Positions 1-9,330 of a stretch of DNA of 56,661 nucleotides are shown piece after piece. The translations under genes and the position numbers were made by a program. The notes under the pieces were generated by a model. The model saw only the letters and a list, made by a program, of their open reading frames with translations, ran no database searches and was not told the DNA's origin. Each line of letters begins with the position of its first letter. The first letter of the stretch is position 1. The stretch covers positions 1-56,661 of the forward strand of contig NZ_JACJQG010000068.1 of NCBI RefSeq assembly GCF_014696435.1. Direction: 5' to 3'. Origin of the DNA: Calothrix anomala FACHB-343 (GTDB lineage: Bacteria > Cyanobacteriota > Cyanobacteriia > Cyanobacteriales > Nostocaceae).

Positions 1-45
1 AAATGAATTTATAATCACAATCAAACTAATATATTTTAATCCTTC

Positions 46-75
46 GCCCAAAAATAACATATTTTGGGCTATTTT
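46..75 (+). terminator. Rho-independent terminator of a gene upstream of the window
   Basis: A perfect 8-bp stem (46-53 with 62-69, GCCCAAAA/TTTTGGGC) has an 8-base loop and is followed on the plus strand by a T-rich run. It probably ends a plus-strand gene lying before the window. On the minus strand it may also serve the coiled-coil operon that ends at 426. Confidence 0.6.
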
Positions 76-425
76 TATCAGACTTTTCTTAACATTCAAC
101 ATTTCTGATGATGGGTATATAATTCTCTAGTCAGTTCTTTCGCCTAAGATTAGATAAAAATAAATTGCTGACTACTGACTCATCATCATTAATAATGAAG
201 GAAAAATCAATTAACTAGACTCGCTTTCTACATTTATTGTATTAGAACCAGATTTGTCGTAGGAGCACGGCATCGACAATCTTTTGGTACATACAATAAT
301 TTTACTGGTGCCGTGCCCCTACAGCGTTGTCTAAATTACATAACTACTTATATGGGCTGTTAACAGTCAACAGTCAACTGTCAACAGCCCTCACGATTGA
401 TTATGCAACTTAAAAGCAGAATAAT
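76..425. other. AT-rich intergenic region with an inverted repeat and 7-mer repeats
   Basis: No coding region is visible. A near-perfect 14-bp inverted repeat (259-272 with 309-322, one mismatch, core GCACGGCA/TGCCGTGC) flanks 36 bases and resembles dispersed cyanobacterial palindromic elements built on a GTAGGGGCACGGCA end. At 354-390 lies a run of 7-base repeats (AACAGTC type), itself bounded by GGGCTGTT and AACAGCCC, so it can fold into a hairpin. Confidence 0.6.
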
Positions 426-1517
426 TTATTTATTCTTCACCTGACTTTTCGCCTGTTCTAAAGCGATTTCTTTAATTGCTTGATAAGAATTGACATTAGC
501 AGTACCTTCAATGGCTTTAACCGCTAAATCTTGGACTTGTTTAAGCGCAGATTCCAGTTGTTTAGAAAGATTTTGTAGCCGATTATCTTGATTACTGATA
601 GTCTGTTCTAAAGACTGTAATCTCTGTTCATAAAAACGCTTTTGTCCTTCAACTTCCTTATTGTATAAATCTGATTTAACCTTAGCTTGATAGTAAGCAA
701 TTCCCTTACCTTCTTCTGTGGCTTTTTTAATTGCGGCTTCTTTCTCTTTAGGAAATGCTTCTACTTTTGCTTTAGACTCTTCAAATTGCTTTTCTCGTTC
801 TGCAATGGTTTTTTCCTTTTCCGCCCAAGCTTTCTCTGTTTCTTGCTGAAATTCTTCTAATTGTTTATTTAGCCCTTTTTGCTGTTGTTCATATTCATCT
901 TGCGTCAACTTTCGCTGAAGTTCTAAATTATATTTATATTCTGCTTCATCTCTTTGGCGAGTTTTCTTGAGATTTTCATCTCGTTCTTTGACTAATCGAT
1001 GATTTTCATCTTGTTCTTTAAGCCAAGTCTTTCTTTGTTCATCTAACTCTTGAAATAAAACTTCCTTCTGTTGGCTAAATTCTTCTTGATAATTCTTAGA
1101 ATTATCTTCATAACTAGCAATCAGATTATCCAAAATATCTGCGGTAATTTCTAAATTATGTAGTTGCTTTAATTCTTGGACTTCTTTCTCTACATTTTCT
1201 CTAATTTCTCCTAATTTCGATGCTTGTGTCGTTAGCTGTTCAGATAATTCATTTGCCGCACTACCAAAGCCCAATTGAATTTTAGCCAAGCTTTCAATGG
1301 TATAATTCATTTTTTGTTGTACAGTAGATGGCTGATTCATAGTAGTTTTTGGTTCTATTTTTGGCTTATCTTTGCTAGGAGATTGGCTAAGAGATTGGTT
1401 TTCTTTTAAAGCTTGATTCAGTTGCGTTTTTACAGATGCTGCTTCTTTGGCTAACTCTTCATAAGCCTGAAGAATTTCCGCTTTAGTACTCTTATCAGTT
1501 GGTTTTTTCGCTACCAC
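426..1517 (-). CDS. Coiled-coil protein, paralogue A
   Basis: A 363-residue protein of unknown function. Almost all of it is rich in Glu, Lys and Gln with heptad spacing, predicting a long coiled coil from about residue 85 to 345. There is no signal peptide or membrane segment, so it is probably cytoplasmic and filamentous or scaffolding. It shares a collinear pattern with the next gene upstream: a segment like LAxxQLxFGSxxxxLSEQL, then an ADILDNL/ADALDIL motif, then KLTQDEYE/KLTTDAYE, and a C-terminal ALKQVQDLA/ALKQAQDLA. The two are tandem duplicates 42 bases apart and probably co-transcribed. I do not recognise a named family. Confidence 0.85.
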   Translation of the reverse strand: MVAKKPTDKSTKAEILQAYEELAKEAASVKTQLNQALKENQSLSQSPSKDKPKIEPKTTMNQPSTVQQKMNYTIESLAKIQLGFGSAANELSEQLTTQASKLGEIRENVEKEVQELKQLHNLEITADILDNLIASYEDNSKNYQEEFSQQKEVLFQELDEQRKTWLKEQDENHRLVKERDENLKKTRQRDEAEYKYNLELQRKLTQDEYEQQQKGLNKQLEEFQQETEKAWAEKEKTIAEREKQFEESKAKVEAFPKEKEAAIKKATEEGKGIAYYQAKVKSDLYNKEVEGQKRFYEQRLQSLEQTISNQDNRLQNLSKQLESALKQVQDLAVKAIEGTANVNSYQAIKEIALEQAKSQVKNK

Positions 1518-1559
1518 AACAACCCTCCATTATTTACAAAAGCACTTTTCAATTAATTT

Positions 1560-2543
1560 CTATTTAGCATTAGAACTATCAAAAGCTCTCATCGCTAAGT
1601 CTTGAGCCTGTTTTAATGCAGTTTGCAATTGAGTAGTAATACCTTCAATTTGCTCTGTTTGTTTTTTAATTGTTTCTTCTAAAGACTGAATTTTGAGTTC
1701 GTAACTCTGTTTGCTAGATTCCCACTCTTTCTCAAACAAATCAGCTTCAACTTTAGCTTTTTGGTTCGTTTCTTTAATGGCTTCTTCTCTGGCTTTCTTA
1801 ATAGCCTCTTCCAACTCTGTCGGGAAAGCCGCAATTTTTTTCTGGTTTTCTGCAAATAGAGACTGGTTTGCATTCAGGACTTTTTCTCGTTCCGTCCAAT
1901 TTTTCTCTTTCTGTTGAGTGCTTTCTTGAATTTCTCTTTCCAAATTGCGTTTTCTGGCTTCATAAGCATCTGTAGTTAGCTTTCTTGTAGTTTCTAACTT
2001 ATATTGATATTCTTCCGTTTCGGTATTGCGTTGTTTCGCTATTAATTCATTGTATGCTTGTAGGGCTTCTTCATATTCTGCTTGTTCTTTTTGCCATTCT
2101 TTACGCCTAATGGTAATTTCTTTTTCTAAAGCTTCACGCTTACTAGATATTTCTTGTTCTAAAAACTTTAACTTTTCTTGATGCTCTTGAGTTAAAATAT
2201 CTAAAGCATCGGCAACAATTCTGATTTGTTGCAGTTCTTGTAAATGCTGAGTTTCAATTTCTATAGCTCGATTTAATTCATCTAATTTAGCGGTTTCTTT
2301 TGCTAACTTTTCTGATAGAGAAGTGACAATGCTACCAAATTCTAATTGTAAATCAGCTAAACCTTTAACAATACTATCTACTGTATATGTAGAAGCCGCA
2401 GCTAAGATTTCTTGATTTTTTGCCTTTTCTGCTTCCTCTTGTTTCGTAGCTATTTTTAAATCTAATTTTTTTCGTTCGGCGAGAATTTGTTGAAAAGCTT
2501 GTACTATCTGTTGTTTGCTGTCTTTGACTGCAACTGTAGTCAT
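1560..2543 (-). CDS. Coiled-coil protein, paralogue B
   Basis: A 327-residue, highly charged coiled-coil protein, first gene of a two-gene minus-strand operon. It aligns along its whole length with the downstream protein: the FGS-xxx-LSEKL segment, the ADALDIL motif, the repeated Glu/Lys helices and the ALKQAQDLAMRA end. The shorter N-terminus lacks the Pro/Ser-rich linker (about residues 40-65) of its partner. The start is an ATG preceded by GAAAGGAGTTG, a good ribosome binding site. Function unknown; heteromeric filament formation between the two paralogues is an inference. Confidence 0.85.
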   Translation of the reverse strand: MTTVAVKDSKQQIVQAFQQILAERKKLDLKIATKQEEAEKAKNQEILAAASTYTVDSIVKGLADLQLEFGSIVTSLSEKLAKETAKLDELNRAIEIETQHLQELQQIRIVADALDILTQEHQEKLKFLEQEISSKREALEKEITIRRKEWQKEQAEYEEALQAYNELIAKQRNTETEEYQYKLETTRKLTTDAYEARKRNLEREIQESTQQKEKNWTEREKVLNANQSLFAENQKKIAAFPTELEEAIKKAREEAIKETNQKAKVEADLFEKEWESSKQSYELKIQSLEETIKKQTEQIEGITTQLQTALKQAQDLAMRAFDSSNAK

Positions 2544-3013
2544 ACTTCAACTCCTTTCAAGATGGAACAATGTAGCGAGTAGCAAGTCATACCAAAAACT
2601 ACCCTATGCAGACATCAGAATAGCCTGAAAATAAGGGTTTTCAGCGCAGTGTAAATACTGAAAGGTAGAATCAAAAATCACTTGTTATTTCTTCAAGCGA
2701 TCTGAAACCTTTCTCTTGCTAGGTAAAGCCTTTTTTACTTTGTAATACTTTAATAGTACTATTGTACTAAATTAAATTTGTTCTTGTCAAGATGCAAATC
2801 TAGTTATAGATAAACTTCCAGATATAAATTTACTGCAAACATTCTTGGCAGCATGTAGCGTTAATACTTATAATAAATTGGGTAATGTTACCGATGTAAA
2901 GTTTTATAAACTAAGTCAGCAAATGTAGGTTTGCAGCTACATTCAGGCAAGATAATCGATTTAATTGCCATAGCGATCGCAGAACAGACCCAATATTTTG
3001 TGATATCAATCAA
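2544..3013. promoter_or_regulatory. Divergent promoter region between coiled-coil operon and sphR
   Basis: This 470-base AT-rich region separates divergent genes and must hold both promoters. Visible elements are a palindrome AATAGTACTATT near 2750-2763 and a 7-bp hairpin AATGTAG/CTACATT (2922-2928 with 2937-2943) about 70 bases before sphR. I could not identify a convincing cyanobacterial Pho box (repeated CTTAACCT-like octamers), and see no gene. Confidence 0.5.
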
Positions 3014-3766
3014 ATGTATACCAGTGAATCAGCCAAGTTTTCTGCCAAAGCAGACATAGGGCAAACTAGCCGCATTCTCATAGTCGAAGATGAAGAACTG
3101 ATCCGAGAAATGGTAGTAGTAGCCTTGGAGGAAGAAGGCTATGAGGTGGTGACTTCTACAGATGGGCGATCGGCTGTAGAATACCTCAAAAGCTCTGAAC
3201 CCAACTCAGGGGAAGATTCCTTTGACTTGGTAATCCTTGATTTAATGCTGCCACAGATTAATGGATTAGATATTTGTCGCTTGCTGCGTCATCAAGGTAA
3301 CCCAGTACCAATTTTGATGATTAGTGCCAAGGGTAGCGAAACTGACCGGGTTCTGGGTTTAGAGGTGGGTGCAGATGATTATCTCACCAAACCCTTTAGT
3401 ATGCGGGAATTAGTAGCTCGCTGTCGGGCTTTATTGCGTCGTCAACGGTTTAGTACTGTCACCCAACTACCAATTTTAAAGTACAAGGATGTCAGCTTAA
3501 ATCCCCAAGAGTGTCGCGTACTAGTACGCGGTCAAGAAGTCAATCTTTCTCCCAAGGAGTTTCGCCTTCTGGAACTGTTTATGAGTTACGCGCGCCGAGT
3601 CTGGTCGCGGGAACAACTGCTAGATCAAGTCTGGGGGCCAGATTTTGTGGGAGATAGTAAAACTGTTGATGTTCACATCCGTTGGTTGCGGGAAAAATTA
3701 GAGTTAGATCCTAGTCGTCCCGAATATATTGTCACTGTCCGAGGATTTGGTTATCGTTTTGGATAA
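3014..3766 (+). CDS. sphR: Phosphate regulon response regulator SphR (PhoB type)
   Basis: A 250-residue OmpR/PhoB-family response regulator. The receiver domain (about 20-135) has the acidic pocket Glu25/Asp26, phospho-acceptor Asp76 in LVILDLMLP and the conserved Lys126 in LTKPFS. The C-terminal winged helix (about 150-250) ends in the typical VRGFGYRFG. An insertion around residues 60-69 (SSEPNSGEDS) is seen before the acceptor strand. The gene is followed by a histidine kinase and phoU, the gene set of phosphate-starvation signalling; in cyanobacteria SphS phosphorylates SphR, which activates phosphate transport and alkaline phosphatase genes. Assignment rests on domains and gene order. 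Confidence 0.88.
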   Translation: MYTSESAKFSAKADIGQTSRILIVEDEELIREMVVVALEEEGYEVVTSTDGRSAVEYLKSSEPNSGEDSFDLVILDLMLPQINGLDICRLLRHQGNPVPILMISAKGSETDRVLGLEVGADDYLTKPFSMRELVARCRALLRRQRFSTVTQLPILKYKDVSLNPQECRVLVRGQEVNLSPKEFRLLELFMSYARRVWSREQLLDQVWGPDFVGDSKTVDVHIRWLREKLELDPSRPEYIVTVRGFGYRFG

Positions 3767-3820
3767 AAGGGGACGATACTTGTTAGTTTTTAGTTGTGAT
3801 CGAGCAACTAAATAACTTCA

Positions 3821-5152
3821 ATGTTCTTATTGGGATTTTCTCTGGGTTTAGGGTTAGGTATTGGGTTTTGGATGTGGCAACAGGTACAGCTAGAGCATTA
3901 CCTGAAGCGAATCTTCAAACCTTTAAATTCTCATTATACTGAGGTAGCGCTGCCGTTGATGCCTCGTCTGCGGGAGCAAATTTCCGTGCTAATGCAAAAA
4001 CGGCAGAATTTACAAGATTCACTAGAAACTTACCAAGAACTACTGAATGTTGCACCATTGGGATATTTGCAGGTAGATGAAGAAAATCAACTGCTGTGGT
4101 GCAACAAGCTGGCTAAGGAGATGTTGTATTTGGAGCGGTGGCAACCAGGACAAGTAAGATTGTTACTGGAGTTAGTCCGGTCTTATGAACTTGACCGCTT
4201 AATTGAGCAAACTCGCGATTGTCAACAACCAAGGGTGAAAGAGTGGGTGTTTCACCCCTCTTTTGAGAATGCGGCAGCAATGTTAGAAGTAAAGTCTCTG
4301 GCTTTACGTGCATCTAGTTTCCCTTTACCTCAGGGACAAGTGGGGGTATTTTTGGAAAATCGCCAACCACTGCTAGATATGAATCAAGCTAGAGAGCGTT
4401 CTTTTTCCGATTTAGCGCACGAACTGAGAACACCCTTAACTTCGATTCGTTTGGTTGTGGAAACTTTACAAAACCGCTTAGAACCACCGTTAAATCGTTG
4501 GGTTAACCGCCTAATGCAAGAAGTCGATCGCTTGATTAACTTAGTACAAGGTTGGTTAGATCTAACTCAGATGGAAACAGATCCAACCATTCAATTAAAT
4601 CCGGAAACGGTGGAAGTGCGATCGCTCATTGCTTCTGTTTGGGAAACTTTAGAACCTTTAGCGCAACAACAAAACCTGAATCTGAGCTATTCGGGAATAG
4701 AATCTGTTTTCATCAAAGCAGATCGTTCCCGCATATACCAAGTTTTTCTGAATTTGCTAGACAACTGCATTAAATACAGTCTTGCTGACACAACTATTCA
4801 AGTTAACGCCAAAATCGTACCAGCAGAAGCTACTGAAATTCACAATTCTACTTCTTCTAGTTTAGAAATCGATATCATCGACGCTGGCGTTGGTTTTTCA
4901 TCAGCAGATTTACCCCATGTTTTTGAGCGGTTCTACAGAGGGGATAAAGCAAGAGCGCGTAACCAAGTACCAGATTCTCATTCCACACCTACAACTATAG
5001 GTAGTGGTTTAGGCTTGGCAATAGTTAAACAAATTATTCTCGCTCACGGTGGTTGGATCAAAGCTATGAATCACCCCGAAACCGGTGGCGCTTGGATACA
5101 ATTCCAACTACCAGAAGTCATGGCAAATAACTCTAGCCAAGATTATAGTTAA
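3821..5152 (+). CDS. sphS: Phosphate regulon sensor histidine kinase SphS
   Basis: A 443-residue sensor kinase. Residues 2-20 form one hydrophobic N-terminal membrane anchor with no periplasmic domain, as known for SphS. A PAS-like segment (about 70-180) follows. The HisKA domain carries His200 in FSDLAHELRTPL, and the ATPase domain has the N box (Asn315 in NLLDNCIKYS), the DAGVG box (354-358) and GSGLGL (394-399). It starts 54 bases after sphR and ends 30 bases before phoU, so the three form one operon. It is expected to sense phosphate through PhoU/SphU and the Pst transporter. Confidence 0.88.
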   Translation: MFLLGFSLGLGLGIGFWMWQQVQLEHYLKRIFKPLNSHYTEVALPLMPRLREQISVLMQKRQNLQDSLETYQELLNVAPLGYLQVDEENQLLWCNKLAKEMLYLERWQPGQVRLLLELVRSYELDRLIEQTRDCQQPRVKEWVFHPSFENAAAMLEVKSLALRASSFPLPQGQVGVFLENRQPLLDMNQARERSFSDLAHELRTPLTSIRLVVETLQNRLEPPLNRWVNRLMQEVDRLINLVQGWLDLTQMETDPTIQLNPETVEVRSLIASVWETLEPLAQQQNLNLSYSGIESVFIKADRSRIYQVFLNLLDNCIKYSLADTTIQVNAKIVPAEATEIHNSTSSSLEIDIIDAGVGFSSADLPHVFERFYRGDKARARNQVPDSHSTPTTIGSGLGLAIVKQIILAHGGWIKAMNHPETGGAWIQFQLPEVMANNSSQDYS

Positions 5153-5182
5153 AAAAATAACATCCAGTTTAACAAGATAAGT

Positions 5183-5851
5183 GTGAACGCTGCCCTTGAT
5201 AGCCATAATTCCGATGGAAACCAGCTAGCACGCGCTATGCGGCGCTTGGAGCGGGATGTATTACGCATGGGTGCTTTGGTGGAACAATCGTTTCGTCTCA
5301 GCCACCAAGCCTTATTTTCCCGCAATCTCACAGCAGCTGAAGCACTTCCGCAATTAGATAAAAAAATCGATCGCTTTTACAGACAGATAGAGTCAGACTG
5401 TACAGCGATTATGACAACGCAAGAGCCTACACCACAAGATTTGCGCTGTTTGAGTGCTTTTATGCAATTAGTGCGAGATTTAGAAAGAATTGGGGATTAT
5501 GCGGAAGATATTGCCGAAATTGCCATTAAAATCTTTCCTTATCCCCCTCATCCATCTTTACCAGAGATTGCAGTTATGTCCCATCACGCGCAAGCGATGT
5601 TAGCTACTAGCTTAGTGGCTTTAGCTGATTTAGATGAAGCTGGTGGACGCAGTATTAAGCGTTTGGATGATACTGTTGATAATGCTTATGAACGTCTCTA
5701 TCAAACTTTAGCGTTTCAAAAAGATGTTCAGGGTGTGGTAGAACCGATTGTGCTGTTAGCTTTAGCTATTCGCTACCTAGAGCGCATGGCAGATCACGCT
5801 ACTAATATTGGACAAAGAGTGGCATATATTGTGACTGGTCAACATTATTGA
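5183..5851 (+). CDS. phoU: Phosphate signalling protein PhoU
   Basis: A 222-residue protein, close to the usual PhoU length, with two repeated three-helix units. Typical PhoU features are visible: the LERDVLRMGALVEQS start, the repeated acidic helix motifs RDLERIGDYAEDIAEIA (about 97-113) and RYLERMADHATNIGQRV (about 197-213), which bind metal clusters in known structures. PhoU keeps the Pho sensor kinase inactive when phosphate is plentiful. The start is a GTG; no ATG gives a better N-terminus. It is the last gene of sphR-sphS-phoU. Confidence 0.9.
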   Translation: MNAALDSHNSDGNQLARAMRRLERDVLRMGALVEQSFRLSHQALFSRNLTAAEALPQLDKKIDRFYRQIESDCTAIMTTQEPTPQDLRCLSAFMQLVRDLERIGDYAEDIAEIAIKIFPYPPHPSLPEIAVMSHHAQAMLATSLVALADLDEAGGRSIKRLDDTVDNAYERLYQTLAFQKDVQGVVEPIVLLALAIRYLERMADHATNIGQRVAYIVTGQHY

Positions 5852-6028
5852 TTCAAGGTACTAAAATTTAGATTTGGATGGTCAAAACTTTATAGTCAAT
5901 AGTCAATTTAGCCTTGTTTAGATCTAGCCACAACTAAAAATCAAATATGAAAATTTTGTGAACTAGCATACATTTCACTAAAAGCTTACCTCTTCTTAAA
6001 CTTGCAAATTTAAAATTAAGGCAACAAT

Positions 6029-6078
6029 AAAAAGTGATACTTTCAAGATTTAAAACTAAAAAGTATCACTTTTTTGAT
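6029..6078. terminator. Bidirectional terminator-like hairpin after phoU
   Basis: A perfect 14-bp stem (6029-6042 with 6061-6074, AAAAAGTGATACTT and its complement) encloses an 18-base loop. The stem itself starts with A5 and ends with T5, so a U-tract follows it on either strand. It lies 178 bases after phoU and probably ends the sph operon. Confidence 0.6.
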
Positions 6079-6616
6079 GTTTATTTGATGTTTAGAGGGG
6101 AAAGTAAAAAAATGCAGTATAAAACAGGGCTAGCATTATGCTGAAATCAAGCTATTAAATATTTACAAATTAAAGTTTCGAGAGAAAAATTACGCAAAAC
6201 CTAATTGTATAAAAAACAATGTTATTATACTTAAGCTTTCAGTATAAAAATGTATGGAGCATAACAGATTTCTCTAGGAGGAAATTCAAAAATATTGTCA
6301 AACCTCATAATTAAGCCATGATGTAGTCAAAAATATCCTTCAGATATTTCTATGTTTTTCAAATCCCTATAAATTAAAAATGTGATGAGTAAAATATGGC
6401 AAACAGTCAAATTTAAATTAAATTACACACCTATAAATAAATTATATATTTTCATAATAGATATGAATTAAAAATCAGCATTAAACATAGATAAAGTCTG
6501 ATTGTTTTTTAAACTAGAGCAAATTATTGCCTCTACTCTATACAGATAATTAGATATTTAAATATATATATGCTGGGATATCTATAATTTTAGGCTCAAG
6601 GATGTAATGCAAGAAT

Positions 6617-6632
6617 GTAATATAAATATTAC
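6617..6632. promoter_or_regulatory. 16-base palindrome, possible Crp/NtcA-type operator
   Basis: GTAATAT-AA-ATATTAC is a perfect 7+2+7 dyad, 223 bases before the Crp/Fnr gene. It resembles Crp-superfamily operators (NtcA prefers GTA-N8-TAC; here the spacing is N10). It could be an autoregulatory site, but nothing beyond symmetry and position supports this. Confidence 0.35.
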
Positions 6633-6855
6633 TTAGCGATCGCACATTTAATTGGAGTTACCTCCAACAACATCAAAGTGTAAGGTTAATTAAATATTCT
6701 GCGCAAATTATTGTTGAAAATATGTAAAATTTACCAGTTATCAGTATCTTGTATAAACCAAACTCAGTACCAAAAAATTTTCAGCCTTTATTCCAGTATT
6801 TATTCAGTATTTTTACAGTATTCCCCTATCCCTATTCTACTAAACTTACCTCTGA

Positions 6856-7464
6856 ATGTATTTCACAAGTCCTACCACAGAATCTGCTAGTACATTGAAT
6901 CATGCTCTGATCAATGGACAGTTACCTCAAAGAATATTTGCTCGTGGGGAAATAATTCCCCCACGCAATGAAGTACTTTGGCGCATTGAACAGGGAGCGG
7001 TTCGTACTTTAACTTGGAGTGAAGATGGAACATATATTACTCTAGGTTATTGGGGGCCAGGAGATATCATTGGCTATCCCTTATCTAGAGTTAAACCTTA
7101 TCAAATTGAATCGTTAACTAAAGTAGAAGTCAGTGTTGTTCCACCTCATCTTTGGTCAGAAGATATCGGTGCTTTATTAGCGCATATTCAACAGGCTGAG
7201 GAATTACTAAGTATAGTTCATCGTAAACCAATGTCAGTACGCCTGTGGTATTTTCTGTTGTGGTTAAGTGAAAAATTTGGTATTGATGTAGAACAGGGCA
7301 AATTGCTCGATCTAAATATCACTCATCAGGAAATAGCAGAAGTTTTAAATACTACAAGGGTGACGATTACAAGACTTTTACAGCAGTTTGAAGAAGAGGG
7401 AAAGCTGTTGCGTCAAAAAAGACGAATGATAATTTGTTTACCTCAGAAAATTTTCAAAGAATAG
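6856..7464 (+). CDS. Crp/Fnr family transcriptional regulator
   Basis: A 202-residue protein with a divergent cyclic-nucleotide-binding-like beta barrel (about 20-115, including GYWGPGDIIGYPLS) and a C-terminal Crp-type helix-turn-helix (about 150-190, THQEIAEVLNTTRVTITRLL). The barrel lacks the Arg-Ser/Thr phosphate-binding cassette of true cAMP receptors, so its ligand is unknown. It precedes a porin gene by 154 bases on the same strand, suggesting that it may control it. The target is an inference. Confidence 0.82.
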   Translation: MYFTSPTTESASTLNHALINGQLPQRIFARGEIIPPRNEVLWRIEQGAVRTLTWSEDGTYITLGYWGPGDIIGYPLSRVKPYQIESLTKVEVSVVPPHLWSEDIGALLAHIQQAEELLSIVHRKPMSVRLWYFLLWLSEKFGIDVEQGKLLDLNITHQEIAEVLNTTRVTITRLLQQFEEEGKLLRQKRRMIICLPQKIFKE

Positions 7465-7533
7465 GGTAAAATAATTTTGGTTTATTCGTGAAAACTGCCA
7501 ACTAACCTTGGTAAAATCATGGATAAATTCATG

Positions 7534-7580
7534 TAAGTAAATTCCTTAATGAAAAAAATTATTTAGGGAAAATTTACTTA
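7534..7580 (+). promoter_or_regulatory. Inverted repeat in the porin leader
   Basis: TAAGTAAATTCC (7534-7545) pairs with GGAAAATTTACTTA (7567-7580), a roughly 12-bp stem with a small bulge and a 21-base AT-rich loop. It lies 38 bases before the porin start. It has no T-tract after it, so it fits an operator or mRNA structure better than a terminator. Confidence 0.4.
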
Positions 7581-7618
7581 GGACTTAACTAATTTAGGTG
7601 TGTGTGAGAGTAAAAGTA

Positions 7619-9250
7619 ATGAAAAAAGCATTGTGGGAGCTAGTAAAGATTGGCCCTTTGGTTGTTGCTGCTACATTTTTGGCTGCTAACAGCACCTTAG
7701 CGGGTGAAACCAATGAGAAGGTAACTGGTGTAAGCCAGTTGGCGCAAGACTCTGACAGTATGGGTCAGGTGACATCTGTTTCCCAATTTTCGGATGTACA
7801 GCCTACAGATTGGGCATTCCAGGCATTACAATCTCTAGTTGAGCGTTATGGCTGTATTGCAGGTTATCCAAATGGTACTTATCGGGGTAACCGTGCTTTA
7901 ACCCGTTATGAATTTGCTGCTGGGTTGAATGCTTGTTTAGATCGAGTTAACGAACTGATTGCTACAGCTACAGCTGATTTAGTAACCAAGCAAGATTTAG
8001 CGACTTTACAGCGCTTACAAGAAGAATTTTCTGCGGAATTAGCAACTTTGCGCGGTCGTGTTGATTCTTTAGAAGCACGTACTGCCGAATTAGAAGCAAA
8101 TCAATTCTCTACTACTACCAAGCTACAAGGGGAAGCGATTTTCAACGTTTCTCAAGCTTTTGGTGATACGAGAGCTGACAATGGCGCTAACTTAGAATCT
8201 AATACTGTTTTTTCCGATCGCGTTCGCTTAACCTTAAATAGCAGTTTTACAGGGAAAGATCAGTTACAAATCCGGTTACAAGGTCGCAACACGATCTCGA
8301 ATTCAAGTGTAACTGGTACCAACATGTCCCGTTTGGGCTATGACGGTGGCACTAATAATAGTGTTGAAATTGATAAAATTAACTATGCTTTCAACTTCGG
8401 CGATGCAATTAGGGTTAAAGTTGATGCGACTGGTGCTGAGTTGAACGAAAACGTTTATACCTTTAACCCTGACTTTGCTAGTTCTGGTAGAGGTGCGTTA
8501 TCTCGTTACGGACGTTTCAGCCCTATCTATCGTCAAGGTGGTGACGGTGCTGGTGTAACTGTGAATGTCAATCCTAACGGGCCTTTAACCTTTAGTGCCG
8601 CTTACTTAGCACCATCAACCTCCAGAACTACTGCTGGCGTTACTACTAACTTTGGCGCTAGTAATCCTAGTGAAGGGACAGGGTTGTTTAATGGCGATAG
8701 TACTATTTTCGGACAGATAGCGTTTAAGCCAAACAAAGCTTTAAATATTGGTTTTTCCTATGCCCGCACTTATCTAGTTGACCCTACTGCAAGTAATTCT
8801 GGCTTATTCAAAAGTACAGGTAGTACATTTGCTAACAGGCCCTTTGGAAATGCGCGTACTGAAGCCGACCACTATGGTCTACAAGCTACCTTCCAACCCA
8901 GTTCTCAGTTGGCTCTGAGCGGTTGGGTAGGTTACACTAACGCCGATGCTGTAACTGGGCCTAGCAGAAGTGCAGATGCTTGGTATTGGGCTGCTTCACT
9001 GGGCGTGAGAGACTTAGGTGCAAAAGGTAACGTTCTCGGTGTAATTTTTGGTCAACCACCAAAAATCACTGGTGGTAGCGGTATTGCTTCTGAAACTGGC
9101 ACATCCTACCATTTAGAAGGTCTATACAAAGTCAGAGTTTCTGATAATATTCAGGTTACCCCTGGTTTGTTAGTGATTTTCAATCCCGAACACAACGACA
9201 ATAATAACAGTATCTACGTAGGTACTTTACGTACTACCTTCAGTTTCTAA
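7619..9250 (+). CDS. Iron-uptake-type outer membrane porin (SLH plus OprB barrel)
   Basis: A cyanobacterial SLH-domain porin. From the ATG chosen here (543 residues) the N-terminus MKKALWELVKIG begins a normal Sec signal peptide ending near STLAGE; a GTG at 7598 would add seven residues before it. An SLH domain (about 50-115, FSDVQPTDWAFQALQSLVER) anchors to the peptidoglycan layer, a short coiled coil (about 120-160) follows, and the rest is an OprB-like beta barrel with aromatic-rich alternating strands ending in Phe (TTFSF). Members of this family carry inorganic ions such as iron across the outer membrane. A strong terminator follows. Confidence 0.88.
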   Translation: MKKALWELVKIGPLVVAATFLAANSTLAGETNEKVTGVSQLAQDSDSMGQVTSVSQFSDVQPTDWAFQALQSLVERYGCIAGYPNGTYRGNRALTRYEFAAGLNACLDRVNELIATATADLVTKQDLATLQRLQEEFSAELATLRGRVDSLEARTAELEANQFSTTTKLQGEAIFNVSQAFGDTRADNGANLESNTVFSDRVRLTLNSSFTGKDQLQIRLQGRNTISNSSVTGTNMSRLGYDGGTNNSVEIDKINYAFNFGDAIRVKVDATGAELNENVYTFNPDFASSGRGALSRYGRFSPIYRQGGDGAGVTVNVNPNGPLTFSAAYLAPSTSRTTAGVTTNFGASNPSEGTGLFNGDSTIFGQIAFKPNKALNIGFSYARTYLVDPTASNSGLFKSTGSTFANRPFGNARTEADHYGLQATFQPSSQLALSGWVGYTNADAVTGPSRSADAWYWAASLGVRDLGAKGNVLGVIFGQPPKITGGSGIASETGTSYHLEGLYKVRVSDNIQVTPGLLVIFNPEHNDNNNSIYVGTLRTTFSF

Positions 9251-9330
9251 AGTCGGTAATTAGGTTGTCAAGGGTGGGAAAATCCTGCCCTGACTGACTG
9301 ATTTTTGAATTTCTATAAATGGCAAGATTT

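Larger units (their letters stand above)
5852..6855. other. 1-kb AT-rich intergenic region
   Basis: About 1000 bases without a supported gene, separating phoU from a Crp/Fnr gene. It is strongly AT-rich with many in-frame stops. It holds the hairpin at 6029-6074 and a 16-base palindrome at 6617-6632, described separately, plus one HIP1 site near 6635. The length allows a long leader or an unrecognised small RNA, but nothing specific can be supported. Confidence 0.6.

Noticed and set aside
3014-3766. RpaB or another general OmpR-type regulator instead of SphR
   Set aside because: Position before a membrane-anchored PAS histidine kinase and phoU favours the phosphate regulator.
7598-7618. GTG start of the porin gene
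   Set aside because: It adds seven residues before a standard Sec signal peptide; ATG 7619 is more natural.
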